Source: Corynebacterium sp. (GTDB taxonomy: Bacteria > Actinomycetota > Actinomycetes > Mycobacteriales > Mycobacteriaceae). Taken from it: a stretch of 47,261 nt of DNA. Location of the stretch: contig JAKDIS010000004.1 of NCBI GenBank assembly GCA_030450335.1, forward strand, positions 1-47,261, given 5' to 3'. Shown here in pieces: positions 18,852 to 28,380 of the stretch. Under the pieces are notes generated by a model. The model saw only the letters and a list, made by a program, of their open reading frames with translations, had not been told where the DNA came from and searched no databases. Made by a program: the position numbers and the translations under genes. Positions within the stretch are counted from its first letter, which is position 1; each line of letters begins with the position of its first letter.

Positions 18852-20840
18852 TCACTTTCCGGCGACGACCACGGCGTGGCTACCCCACCCGACCGGCATG
18901 TCCGCCACCCCGGTGAGACCCGCCTCCGCCACCGCGGACGCCAGGTCACGGGCCGTGGGCAGACGGTGCCCGTCAACGAGCATGCGGGTCAGGTCCTCCT
19001 CGTAGTCGTGGTCCTCCTCCCCGCTCTCGGCGAGCAGCCGGGTGACGACCACGACACTGCCGGACGGCCCGACGATCGAGGCCGCCTCGGCGAGCAACGT
19101 CGGGACGTCCTGCGCGGTGCGCAGTGCGAAGGGGTCCAACAGGATCAGGACGCCCGGCGCGTCCGGCGCACTTCCAGCGTCCCCGGTGCCTTCCGCCCAG
19201 TCCCGCACCTCGACGCGGTCCCGGCGCGAGATGGCGACCTCGCGCAGCACCCGTTCGTGCGAGGCGTCCTGTGACTCCTGCAGGTCGAGCACCGTGACGT
19301 TGAGGTCGCCACGGGCGCGGACGAGCTCGTCTGCGTACACCGCGGCGGCCACGCCCTCGGACGCTCCGGCCACGGCGACGTGCGTCGGCGCACCGCCGGG
19401 CAGTGCGTCCAGCTTCTTCGCCAGCGCCGGGGCGACCCACTGGGCGCGGGTGGCCTCGCCGTCGGCGAGGGTCTCGCCCAGGGCGGGTTTCTCGGCCCGG
19501 ACGGACGCCCAGTCCTCCCCGCGCGAGCCGACGGCTGCCGGCGTGCCGGTGCGCAGCGTCTCGTCGAGGTGCAGCCAGGCCAGCGACTGGACCGCCCCCG
19601 GCCCGGTCAGACGGGCGACGACACCCTCCGGGTCGGCGAGCTCGTTGCCCAGGGTCGTCAGCTGCACGGTAGGGGTCGCAGCGTCTTCAGCGTCACCGAC
19701 GATGGTGAGCAGGTCGAGCGACTGCAGGTAGCGCAGGAAACGCAGGAGCCGGTCCGGGTCCACCCCGGTCGCGCCGGCGACCTCGGCGAGGGGCGCCGCC
19801 GGTCCGCCCGCCGCCTCGGCAGCCACGTCGACGGCCTCGAACAGGCCCAGCCGTGCAGCCGCCTGCAGTGCCAGGCCCGGCGCGATATCGGTGAGCTCGT
19901 GGACCTGCATGAGCACGGAGATGCTCGACGACGGTGCCTCGGCTGCGGCGGCACCGGTCGCGTCCTCCCCCGCCTCGCCGTTGCCCTCTTCCTGGGCGGC
20001 CGGCTGCGGGGCGTCGACCTTGCGCCAGTAGCCGGTGACCTGCACGTGCTCGCGCGGCACCCCGGCGGTCTTGATGAAGGAACGGACCTTCTTCAGCCGT
20101 CCGGCCTCACCACCGGCCCACACGAAGGGCGTGCCCTCCGGCAGTGCGGTGTCGCCGGACGCCAGGGCGTCGACCTCCGCGGTGAAGTCCCCGCTCTCGG
20201 CGCGCACGACCCAGCGCAGGTCCAGGGTGTCCGCGCAGGCCACCTGACCCAGGTCCTCCTGGATGTCGGCCCGGTCCGGGACCTCCACGATGGCGAGCAC
20301 GCGGTGCCCGGCGGGCACCTCCTCCAGGCAGCGGCCGATCGCCGGCAGGGCGGTCTCGTCGCCGACGAGCAGCAGCCAGTCGGTGTGGACCGGCAGCGAG
20401 GCGCAGTTCTTCGGGCCGGCGGCGTACACCTTGTCGCCGACGCCCGCGGTGGACGACCACCCCTCCGCCAGGCCCGCGCCGTGACGGGCGAAGTCCACGA
20501 CGAGTTCGCCGTGCTCCCCGGCGTCCGGCGACCAGCGGCGCACCGTGTAGGTACGGAAGAGCTCGTTGACCTCGGCGGTCCAGTCCAGGCGGCCGTCGCC
20601 CAGCGACACCGGGTAGGGACGCTCGGCGGTCTCCGGGTGGGGGAAGATCATCCGCATGTCGTCGTCGAAACCGTCGGAGACGATGGCCGGCACGGTCTCA
20701 CCGTCGCGCTCATGGGCGCGCAGCCCCTCACCACCGAAGACGATGCGGCGCATGTTCGGGGAGACGTCCTCGACCCCGAGCACCTCCAGCTCGCGCATCG
20801 TGATCGGGTAGATGTCGGTGTCGCGGCTGATTCGTGGCAC
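18852..20840 (-). CDS. Siderophore-interacting FAD reductase fused to an O-methyltransferase-like domain
   Basis: A 662-residue fusion. Residues about 10-280 are a siderophore-interacting protein (ViuB/SIP type): flavin-binding RTYTVRRW, then [17 protein letters not shown] and [18 protein letters not shown], which would reduce ferric siderophores with NAD(P)H. After an acidic Ala/Glu linker (about 285-310), the rest looks like a family-2 O-methyltransferase. It has a winged-helix dimerisation part ([19 protein letters not shown], then [17 protein letters not shown]) and a Rossmann part ([15 protein letters not shown], then [20 protein letters not shown]). The SAM glycine motif is weak, so activity is uncertain. 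GTG 20840 is preferred because GAGGAG lies 9 bases upstream and a DtxR box lies 54 bases upstream. Starts at 20915 or 20966 would put that box inside the gene. Confidence 0.85.
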   Translation of the reverse strand: MPRISRDTDIYPITMRELEVLGVEDVSPNMRRIVFGGEGLRAHERDGETVPAIVSDGFDDDMRMIFPHPETAERPYPVSLGDGRLDWTAEVNELFRTYTVRRWSPDAGEHGELVVDFARHGAGLAEGWSSTAGVGDKVYAAGPKNCASLPVHTDWLLLVGDETALPAIGRCLEEVPAGHRVLAIVEVPDRADIQEDLGQVACADTLDLRWVVRAESGDFTAEVDALASGDTALPEGTPFVWAGGEAGRLKKVRSFIKTAGVPREHVQVTGYWRKVDAPQPAAQEEGNGEAGEDATGAAAAEAPSSSISVLMQVHELTDIAPGLALQAAARLGLFEAVDVAAEAAGGPAAPLAEVAGATGVDPDRLLRFLRYLQSLDLLTIVGDAEDAATPTVQLTTLGNELADPEGVVARLTGPGAVQSLAWLHLDETLRTGTPAAVGSRGEDWASVRAEKPALGETLADGEATRAQWVAPALAKKLDALPGGAPTHVAVAGASEGVAAAVYADELVRARGDLNVTVLDLQESQDASHERVLREVAISRRDRVEVRDWAEGTGDAGSAPDAPGVLILLDPFALRTAQDVPTLLAEAASIVGPSGSVVVVTRLLAESGEEDHDYEEDLTRMLVDGHRLPTARDLASAVAEAGLTGVADMPVGWGSHAVVVAGK

Positions 20841-20893
20841 GGCGAAGTGCTCCTCACGTTGGGTGCGGGGGTGGCGGTCGAACCGCTTCGCCA

Positions 20894-20912
20894 CGAGGTT
20901 AGCATCACCTGA
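20894..20912. promoter_or_regulatory. DtxR (iron repressor) box
   Basis: The 19-base site CGAGGTTAGCATCACCTGA matches 14 of 19 positions of the DtxR/IdeR consensus TTAGGTTAGCCTAACCTAA, including the full left half AGGTTAGC. Read on the minus strand it contains TAACCT, a usable -10 element for the reductase-fusion gene. Iron-loaded DtxR would block that promoter, and possibly the divergent lipoprotein gene. Confidence 0.75.
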
Positions 20913-20994
20913 CATACCCCCTACCGGTGGACGGGCGGTGCCGATACGATTACTGAGCGTAACCACCCTTTCGTATTCTCGAGGAGAGAATCAC

Positions 20995-22068
20995 ATGTCT
21001 CATCTGCCCACCATGCGCCGCCGGATCGCCGGCGCCGTCGTCGTCTCCGGCCTCGTGTTCGCCATGGCCGCCTGCTCCGACGACAGCGACGACAGCAGCT
21101 CGTCCGACGGCTCCGACAGCACCGACACCTCCGCCGCGTCCCAGAGCGACGGCGAGTGGCCGCGCACCGTCGACTCGATCGGCGTCGACGACGGCACCCC
21201 CACCGGTGAGACCGAGGAGGTGGAGATCCCCGCCCAGCCCGAGCGCATCGTGTCGACGTCGGTGACCCTGACCGGCAGCCTGCTGTCCATGGACGCCCCG
21301 GTCATCGCCTCCGGTGCAGCGAGCCCGGGCCCGACCTCCGACGACAAGGGCTTCTTCAAGCAGTGGGCCGACGTCGCCGACGAGCGTGGTGTCGAGGAGA
21401 TCGGCCAGCTGGAGCCGGACTTCGAGAAGATCGCCGCCCAGGACCCCGACCTGATCATCGTCTCCGCCTTCGGCGCGGACGCCGCCCCGGACCTCGCCGA
21501 GCGCCTGTCGGAGGTCGCCCCCACCGTGGTCCTGGACTACTCCGACAAGGACTGGACCGAGGTCACCACGCAGCTCGGTGAGGTCACCGGCCACGAGGAG
21601 GAGGCCGCCGACGCCATCCAGGAGTTCAAGGACCGCGCCACCGAGGTGACCGAGAACATCGAGGAGCCCGAGCAGCCCGTGCAGTTCATCCTGCCGGCGA
21701 CCGACGGCGGCGTGAACTTCATGACCGGTGAGTCCGCGCAGGGCCGCATCATCGAGGAGCTCGGCTGGGACCTGGACGTCCCCGGCGAGGGTGTGGCACG
21801 TACCGACGGCGACTACGCCGGACGCACGGACGTGGTGCAGGTCACCGACGAGAACCTGGACAAGGGCCTGACCGGCCGGACGATCTTCGCCACGAACGCC
21901 GACGCCGACAACCCCGTCAGCGAGCAGATGGCCGAGAAGCCCACCGCGCGCAACACCTACGCCGTGGAGAACGACCGCATCTTCGAGTTCAGTGCCGAGA
22001 CCTTCCGCATCGACTACTACAGCGCGATGGTGATGCTCGACCAGATCGAGGAGTACTTCGCGAAGTGA
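20995..22068 (+). CDS. Iron-siderophore ABC transporter substrate-binding lipoprotein (FepB-like)
   Basis: A 357-residue lipoprotein. The signal peptide runs from MRRRIAGAVVVSG to the lipobox VFAMAAC, placing the acylated Cys near residue 26. A Ser/Asp-rich linker follows, then a class III periplasmic-binding fold: PAQPERIVSTSVTLTGSLLS, ERGVEEIGQLEPDFEKIAAQ and DPDLIIVSAFG are typical of FepB/enterobactin-type binding proteins. ATG 20995 follows GAGGAG; ATG 21013 is possible. It is divergent from the siderophore-interacting fusion with the DtxR box between. No permease or ATPase genes are next to it, so it must share a transporter encoded elsewhere. Confidence 0.88.
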   Translation: MSHLPTMRRRIAGAVVVSGLVFAMAACSDDSDDSSSSDGSDSTDTSAASQSDGEWPRTVDSIGVDDGTPTGETEEVEIPAQPERIVSTSVTLTGSLLSMDAPVIASGAASPGPTSDDKGFFKQWADVADERGVEEIGQLEPDFEKIAAQDPDLIIVSAFGADAAPDLAERLSEVAPTVVLDYSDKDWTEVTTQLGEVTGHEEEAADAIQEFKDRATEVTENIEEPEQPVQFILPATDGGVNFMTGESAQGRIIEELGWDLDVPGEGVARTDGDYAGRTDVVQVTDENLDKGLTGRTIFATNADADNPVSEQMAEKPTARNTYAVENDRIFEFSAETFRIDYYSAMVMLDQIEEYFAK

Positions 22069-22148
22069 TCGTGACGTGATCGTGGGGTAATCGGGTAATA
22101 AAGCCCTCTGATACATCCTCGGCGGCGGACGACTAGTCTGAGTTTCTG

Positions 22149-23006
22149 ATGATGCACAGCAACCTGCTCGCTGTCGTCTTCGCCCTTCTTTCTGCCCTCA
22201 CCGTGGCCTGGGGAACGATCCTGCGCCACCAGGTCGCCGAACAGACGTCGGGCGACCGCGACAACGCCCACGGCACCCCGGTCCTCGCGGCCGTCGCCCG
22301 TCCACGCTGGTGGGCGGGCGTCTTCTGCGCGCTGGCGGCCTACGGGCTGCAGATCGTGGCGCTGGGGTTCGGCACGCTGCTGGTCGTCCAGCCGGTACTG
22401 GTGCTCTCGTTGATGTTCACCCTGCCGCTGGCCGCCCGTTTCGACGGACGCCGGGTGTCGCGTATGGAGATGGCGTGGGCGACGCTGCTCACCGTCGCCG
22501 TGGGCGTGGTCGTGGTGTGGGGACGTCCCCTGCCCGGCAACGACTTCCCGACGCTGGGCACGTGGATGGCCACGCTCGGGGTGGGCGCGATCGTCTTGCT
22601 GGCCCTGATGTGGCTGGCCTCCCGGCAGCAGCTGCGCACCCGGGCCCTGATCCTCGGCGCCGTCACCGGCGCGATCATGGGTTACCTGGCGGTGCTGTCG
22701 AAGTCGGTGGTCAACATCTTCAACCAGGAGGGCGTGGCCGCCCTGCTGACCACCTGGGAGCTCTACGGGGTCATCGCCGCGGCGATCATCGGCACACTGG
22801 TGCAGCAGGCCAGCTTCAACGCCGGCGCGTTGAAGAACTCGCTGCCCGCCATGACGATCACCGAGCCGATCGTGGCGTTCGTGCTGGGCTACCTGGTGCT
22901 CGGTGAGCGGTTCCAGGTGGAGGGCACCCAGTGGCTGATCATGGCCGGTGCCCTGGTGGTGATGATCGTGTCCACGGTGGTGCTCTCGCGCCGCGGCGTG
23001 GAGTGA
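22149..23006 (+). CDS. DMT-superfamily membrane transporter
   Basis: A 285-residue protein of about nine to ten helices in two EamA-like halves; the second half has TITEPIVAFVLGYLVLGERF, a hallmark of the drug/metabolite transporter superfamily. The substrate is unknown. No Shine-Dalgarno precedes ATG 22149 (another ATG follows at once). TAGTCT at 22134-22139 lies 9 bases upstream, so a leaderless transcript is possible. It is directly followed by the TRIC-family gene and probably cotranscribed with it. Confidence 0.82.
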   Translation: MMHSNLLAVVFALLSALTVAWGTILRHQVAEQTSGDRDNAHGTPVLAAVARPRWWAGVFCALAAYGLQIVALGFGTLLVVQPVLVLSLMFTLPLAARFDGRRVSRMEMAWATLLTVAVGVVVVWGRPLPGNDFPTLGTWMATLGVGAIVLLALMWLASRQQLRTRALILGAVTGAIMGYLAVLSKSVVNIFNQEGVAALLTTWELYGVIAAAIIGTLVQQASFNAGALKNSLPAMTITEPIVAFVLGYLVLGERFQVEGTQWLIMAGALVVMIVSTVVLSRRGVE

Positions 23007-23030
23007 GTGGAAAAGGATATCCTCGGCGCC

Positions 23031-23825
23031 ATGGACTTTGTCGACCCGTCGATCAGGGCGGTCTACGAGACACTCGACCTGATCGGGGTGGTTCTCTACG
23101 GGATGATCGGGGCGATCATCGCCCGCGCCCGCAACCTCGACTTCATCGGCATCCTCTTCCTGTCGATCATCACCGCGTTGGGCGGCGGCATGATCCGCGA
23201 CGTGCTCATCGACAACGGGCCGCCGGCCGCCATGCAGGACATGCGCTACTTCGGGCTCGCCCTGGTCGGGGCGGTGATCTCCACGATGATCCACATGAAC
23301 TCCCGCGGGTGGGAGATCTTCCGCGTCCACGGCGACGCCGTGGTCCTGGGCGTGTGGGCCGCGACCGGCTCGACGAAGGCGCTGGCCAACGACCTGCCGT
23401 GGTCGTCGGCGCTGTTCCTCGGGGTCTTGACGGTGGTCGGCGGCGGCATGATCCGGGACGTGATGACCGGGTCGGTGCCCGCGATCTTCGGCGGGGCGAC
23501 GTTGTACGCGACCCCGGCACTGCTCACCGCGGCGGTGATGGTCGGGATCAAGTCGTTGGACGACTCCGGGGTCGCCGGTGACTTCCCGGTGTTCCTGGTG
23601 GGACTGATCGTGTCCCCCTTCATCGGCGCGGGGCTGATGATCGCCGCCTACTGGCGGGGTTGGGTGCTACCTGGGATGCAGGACCTGTCGTGGGCGGCGC
23701 AGAAGAGACTGCGCCAGCCGATGACGATGGCGAGGGCCATGAAACTGCGCCGTATCCGCCTGCGACGACGCGAGGAGGCCGAAGAGGTGGCAGAGGAGAA
23801 GGCCGAGGAAGAGCGCGGGGAGTGA
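23031..23825 (+). CDS. TRIC-family (UPF0126) cation channel-like membrane protein
   Basis: A 264-residue protein with two repeats of three helices. Each repeat carries the family motif: LGGGMIRDVLIDNG in the first and GGGMIRDVMTGSVPAIFGG in the second. Prokaryotic TRIC proteins form trimeric cation channels. A charged C-terminal tail (REEAEEVAEEKAEEERG) is outside the core. ATG 23031 fits the family N-terminus; a GTG at 23007 directly abutting the previous stop (TGAGTG) would add eight residues and allow coupling. Convergent with the mannosyltransferase-like gene, three bases between stops. Confidence 0.85.
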   Translation: MDFVDPSIRAVYETLDLIGVVLYGMIGAIIARARNLDFIGILFLSIITALGGGMIRDVLIDNGPPAAMQDMRYFGLALVGAVISTMIHMNSRGWEIFRVHGDAVVLGVWAATGSTKALANDLPWSSALFLGVLTVVGGGMIRDVMTGSVPAIFGGATLYATPALLTAAVMVGIKSLDDSGVAGDFPVFLVGLIVSPFIGAGLMIAAYWRGWVLPGMQDLSWAAQKRLRQPMTMARAMKLRRIRLRRREEAEEVAEEKAEEERGE

Positions 23826-23828
23826 TCC

Positions 23829-25097
23829 TCAGATCGCGTACTCGAAGCCGATGAGCATCTCGGCGGACACCCAGAATCCCAGGGTGCACCACAGGACCGC
23901 CGCGACCCCGATCGCCGCGCCGGCCACGACATGGACCGGACCCGCCGCCCCGGCAGTCCGCCAGCCACGCACCGCCCGGACGACCAGCGGCAGGCACAGC
24001 AGGAGCACCGGGATCAGCAGCAGCCGCGGACGTGAGTGCATGATGCCGTCCGACCCCAGCACGATGCCTGCCAGGACCACCGCCGGCAGCCACAGCTGCC
24101 AGGGGATCCACCCCGCCCACAGCATCCACAGCGACGCCACGCACAGCAACGCCACCAGGATCATCGACCAACTGGAGATCGTGTAGCCGGTCATCTGGCC
24201 GGGCAGGTTGTCCGCCAGCCACCGCAGCGTGGCCGCCCCCAGGTCGACCCCGGAGTGCCAGCCACGCTCCTGCGCGGCGAAGTACCCGCCGATCTCGGCG
24301 ACCGTCCGGTTCGCCCACGTCAGGTAGGCGCCGATCCCCATGGCGCCGAGCACCGGCGCGGTGACGGCAGACGTCGGGAAGGCAGGAAGCGCAGCGTCCT
24401 GCCGTGTTCGTCCTGCCTGGCGCGCCCGCCACCAGCGCCACACCTCAACCACGGCGGCGACGCACAGTGTGAGCACCAGTGCCGCGGCGGTGAGCCGGGT
24501 CAGCCCGGCGAACAGGGTCAGCACACCGGCGGCGAGGTGGCGGCGGCGCAGCAGGAAGTACAGCGCCCACACCGTCAGGGCGGTGAACAGGCTCTCGGAG
24601 TAGGGCATCCAGTAGACGACACCCATCGGCGCACCGACGGCGAGCACCGTCACCACGGCCGTCAGCACGACCAACGTCCGGCGGTCCGGAGGACACCACA
24701 GCTCGGTGGCCAGCAGGCTGACACCCCAGGCCAGGAACAACGTCGCGACGGCGGAGGTGAGCATCGCGGCGAGGAACGTCGCGTCCGCCACGTCCAGCAC
24801 CGCCATCGGGGCGGCGACGAGGCGCACCAGCACCGGGTACCCGGGGAAGAACGCCACCGACTCCCACTGCACCGGGCCGGACGGTTCGGACGACATGACG
24901 AACCCGGAGTAGCCGTGCTCCGAGATCATCATCATCCAGTGCGCGTCCCACTGCGTGAGGACCTCGCGCAGGCTGAGGCCGTTGCGGTTGCCCCGGACGG
25001 TCATCACGACCATCTGCACGACGGCGGTCAGCACCGTCACCACGCCCGAGACCACTGCGGTCACCGCCGTCACGCCAGCCGTTGCTCTTCGTTCCAC
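23829..25097 (-). CDS. GT-C type mannosyltransferase-like membrane protein (PIG-V related)
   Basis: A 422-residue polytopic protein with about 10 to 12 helices. After the first helix comes TQWDAHWMMMISEHGYSG, which matches the WD..hy.xIAe.GY loop of PIG-V mannosyltransferases, and then FFPGYPVLVRLVAAP and MPYSESLFTALTVWAL, also typical. Such enzymes use polyprenyl-phosphate-mannose; in corynebacteria a role in lipomannan or glycolipid assembly is plausible but unproven. GTG 25097 is chosen: TAGGAT lies 8 bases upstream, as -10 of a leaderless transcript or as a weak Shine-Dalgarno. An earlier GTG at 25184 would add a non-conserved Arg-rich stretch. Confidence 0.75.
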   Translation of the reverse strand: MERRATAGVTAVTAVVSGVVTVLTAVVQMVVMTVRGNRNGLSLREVLTQWDAHWMMMISEHGYSGFVMSSEPSGPVQWESVAFFPGYPVLVRLVAAPMAVLDVADATFLAAMLTSAVATLFLAWGVSLLATELWCPPDRRTLVVLTAVVTVLAVGAPMGVVYWMPYSESLFTALTVWALYFLLRRRHLAAGVLTLFAGLTRLTAAALVLTLCVAAVVEVWRWWRARQAGRTRQDAALPAFPTSAVTAPVLGAMGIGAYLTWANRTVAEIGGYFAAQERGWHSGVDLGAATLRWLADNLPGQMTGYTISSWSMILVALLCVASLWMLWAGWIPWQLWLPAVVLAGIVLGSDGIMHSRPRLLLIPVLLLCLPLVVRAVRGWRTAGAAGPVHVVAGAAIGVAAVLWCTLGFWVSAEMLIGFEYAI

Positions 25098-25189
25098 GGT
25101 CGTCCATCCTAGCGCCCCACCACCACGGCGAACCCGGTCGACGTTAGCCCGGTCACACTCCCACTTTCCCCGCGTCCGAGTCACCGTGT

Positions 25190-25195
25190 TACAGT
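25190..25195 (+). promoter_or_regulatory. -10 element of the leuA leader
   Basis: TACAGT ends 7 bases before the ATG of the leader peptide, so the transcript should begin at or next to that ATG and the leader peptide would be translated from a leaderless mRNA. Confidence 0.6.
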
Positions 25196-25202
25196 GGTCG
25201 CC

Positions 25203-25237
25203 ATGATTAACTCGCGCGCGCAGCTCCTCCTTCTCTG

Positions 25238-25259
<22 letters not shown>
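25203..25259 (+). CDS. leuL: leuA leader peptide
   Basis: An 18-codon open frame reading MINSRAQLLLLCRGGVRF. Codons 8-11 are four consecutive Leu codons (CTC CTC CTT CTC, 25224-25235). It sits 87 bases before leuA and is followed at once by a terminator-like hairpin. This is the design of a ribosome-mediated attenuator: when leucyl-tRNA is scarce the ribosome stalls at the Leu codons. Leader peptides of this kind are described for C. glutamicum leuA as I remember it. The start has no Shine-Dalgarno but a TACAGT -10 seven bases upstream. Confidence 0.85.
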
Positions 25260-27200
<1,941 letters not shown>

Positions 27201-27228
27201 TCCCAGCTGTGTCAGCTGTGTCATCTGA

Positions 27229-27277
27229 GTCGTCCCCCAGGTAACGAAACAGTGGGTTTCGTGGCCTGGGGGACGAC
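27229..27277 (+). terminator. Strong hairpin after leuA
   Basis: GTCGTCCCCCAGG (27229-27241) and CCTGGGGGACGAC (27265-27277) pair perfectly over 13 bases. Inside, ACGAAAC (27244-27250) pairs with GTTTCGT (27256-27262) around a 5-base loop. No T tract follows on either strand, so it resembles a U-less actinobacterial terminator or an RNA-stabilising 3' structure. Just before it are two direct copies of CAGCTGTGT. Confidence 0.6.
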
Positions 27278-27357
27278 CCAGTTGGCACCACCCCGCAGGG
27301 GCACCGGAATCCGCTTCCTAACCCGGTGGTTGGCCGGCGCGGCACGCCCGTGCGACA

Positions 27358-28302
27358 GTGAACGCCCTGTCCCTGCGTGACCTCCGAGGAGTCTTTTTCA
27401 CGGTGCGTACCGAACAACAGGCCCTGCGCGTGTCGCTGGTCGCCGTCCTCCTGCTCTCCGCGCTCGGCATCGGCTTCGGCCTGGTGTCCGGGTCCGCGGC
27501 CATCCTGTTCGACGGCGTCTTCTCCCTCGTCGACGCCCTGATGTCGGTGATCTCCATCATCCTGGCCGGGCTGCTCGCCAAATCCAGGTCCGAGGGGCTG
27601 CCGCGGCGGTTCAGCATGGGGTTCTGGCACTTCGAACCGTTGGTGCTGTGCCTCAACGCCCTGGTGATGATGGCGGTCGCCGGCTATGCGCTGCTGCAGG
27701 CCGTCACCGCGCTGCTGGACGGCGGACGCGAGGTCGAGTTCGGCCCGGCCGTGGTCTACACCGTGGTCGTCCTGCTGCTCGCCGGCACCACCGCGGCCCT
27801 GGAGCACCGGGCGAACCGGAGGATCGGCTCCGCGTTGGTGGCCATGGACGTCAAGGGGTGGCTCATGGGCGCCGGGGTGACGGGTGCGCTGCTGATCGCG
27901 TTCCTGGTCGGCATGGTCATCGACGGGACCTCCCACGAGCACCTGCTGCCGTACGTGGACCCGGTGGTGCTGATCGTCGTGGCGTCCGTGCTGATCCCGG
28001 TGCCGGTGCGCACCCTGCTGCGCGCACTGTCCGAGATCGCGCTGGTCACCCCGCCGGAACTGCACGCCGAGGCCCGCGCCGTCGCCGACCGGGTCGTCGC
28101 CGAGGAGGGTTTCCTGTCCGCGGACGTGCATGCCGCGCAGGTCGGCCGCTCGCGCCAGCTGGAGATCGTCTTCCACGTCTCCCCCGACACACCCCCGCGC
28201 CCCCTGACACAGTGGCACGGCATCCGTCGACTGGTCGCCGGCGAGCTCGGGGGCGACGACCCGGACAGCTGGATCACCGTGTGGTTCACCACCGACGAGT
28301 GA
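27358..28302 (+). CDS. Cation diffusion facilitator (CDF) family transporter
   Basis: A 314-residue protein with six helices and a C-terminal cytoplasmic domain. Metal-site residues of helix 2 are in LFDGVFSLVDALMSV (Asp...Asp). In helix 5 the segment VAMDVKGWLMGAG keeps only the first Asp, so the metal site differs from the zinc-type DxxxD/HxxxD arrangement. Likely exports a divalent metal such as Zn, Fe or Mn from the cytoplasm; the ion is not predictable. GTG 27358 is listed. A GTG at 27403 (MRTEQQALRVS) with GAGGAG 11 bases upstream is a good alternative giving 299 residues. Confidence 0.82.
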   Translation: MNALSLRDLRGVFFTVRTEQQALRVSLVAVLLLSALGIGFGLVSGSAAILFDGVFSLVDALMSVISIILAGLLAKSRSEGLPRRFSMGFWHFEPLVLCLNALVMMAVAGYALLQAVTALLDGGREVEFGPAVVYTVVVLLLAGTTAALEHRANRRIGSALVAMDVKGWLMGAGVTGALLIAFLVGMVIDGTSHEHLLPYVDPVVLIVVASVLIPVPVRTLLRALSEIALVTPPELHAEARAVADRVVAEEGFLSADVHAAQVGRSRQLEIVFHVSPDTPPRPLTQWHGIRRLVAGELGGDDPDSWITVWFTTDE

Positions 28303-28367
28303 CGCAGACGTGGAGCTCCGGCGCGGCGAGTCACCGGTGTCCTTAGCACCGGCGGCTCGACGGAACG

Positions 28368-28373
28368 TATGAT
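28368..28373 (+). promoter_or_regulatory. -10 element of the exonuclease-like / murT / gatD operon
   Basis: TATGAT ends 7 bases before ATG 28381, fitting a leaderless transcript. TTAGCA (28343-28348) is a possible -35 at 19 bases. A CCGGTG/CACCGG hairpin (28334-28339 with 28347-28352) covers the same spot and may terminate the CDF transcript. Confidence 0.5.
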
Positions 28374-28380
28374 GTCCCCC

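Noticed and set aside
20841..20966. Upstream starts (GTG 20966, ATG 20915) for the reductase fusion
   Set aside because: They would place the DtxR box inside the coding region, and the added residues are not family-like; GTG 20840 has a strong GAGGAG.
20949..20967. Second DtxR box before the lipoprotein gene
   Set aside because: Only about 11 of 19 positions match, and the left half AGGTTAG is lost. It is too weak to call.
25098..25184. N-terminal extension of the PIG-V-like protein from GTG 25184
   Set aside because: The added 29 residues are charged and unlike a signal or helix, and TAGGAT just before GTG 25097 supports the shorter form.
28334..28352. CCGGTG/CACCGG hairpin as a firm terminator of the CDF gene
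   Set aside because: Only six pairs with no T tract, and it overlaps the likely promoter of the next operon; mentioned there only.
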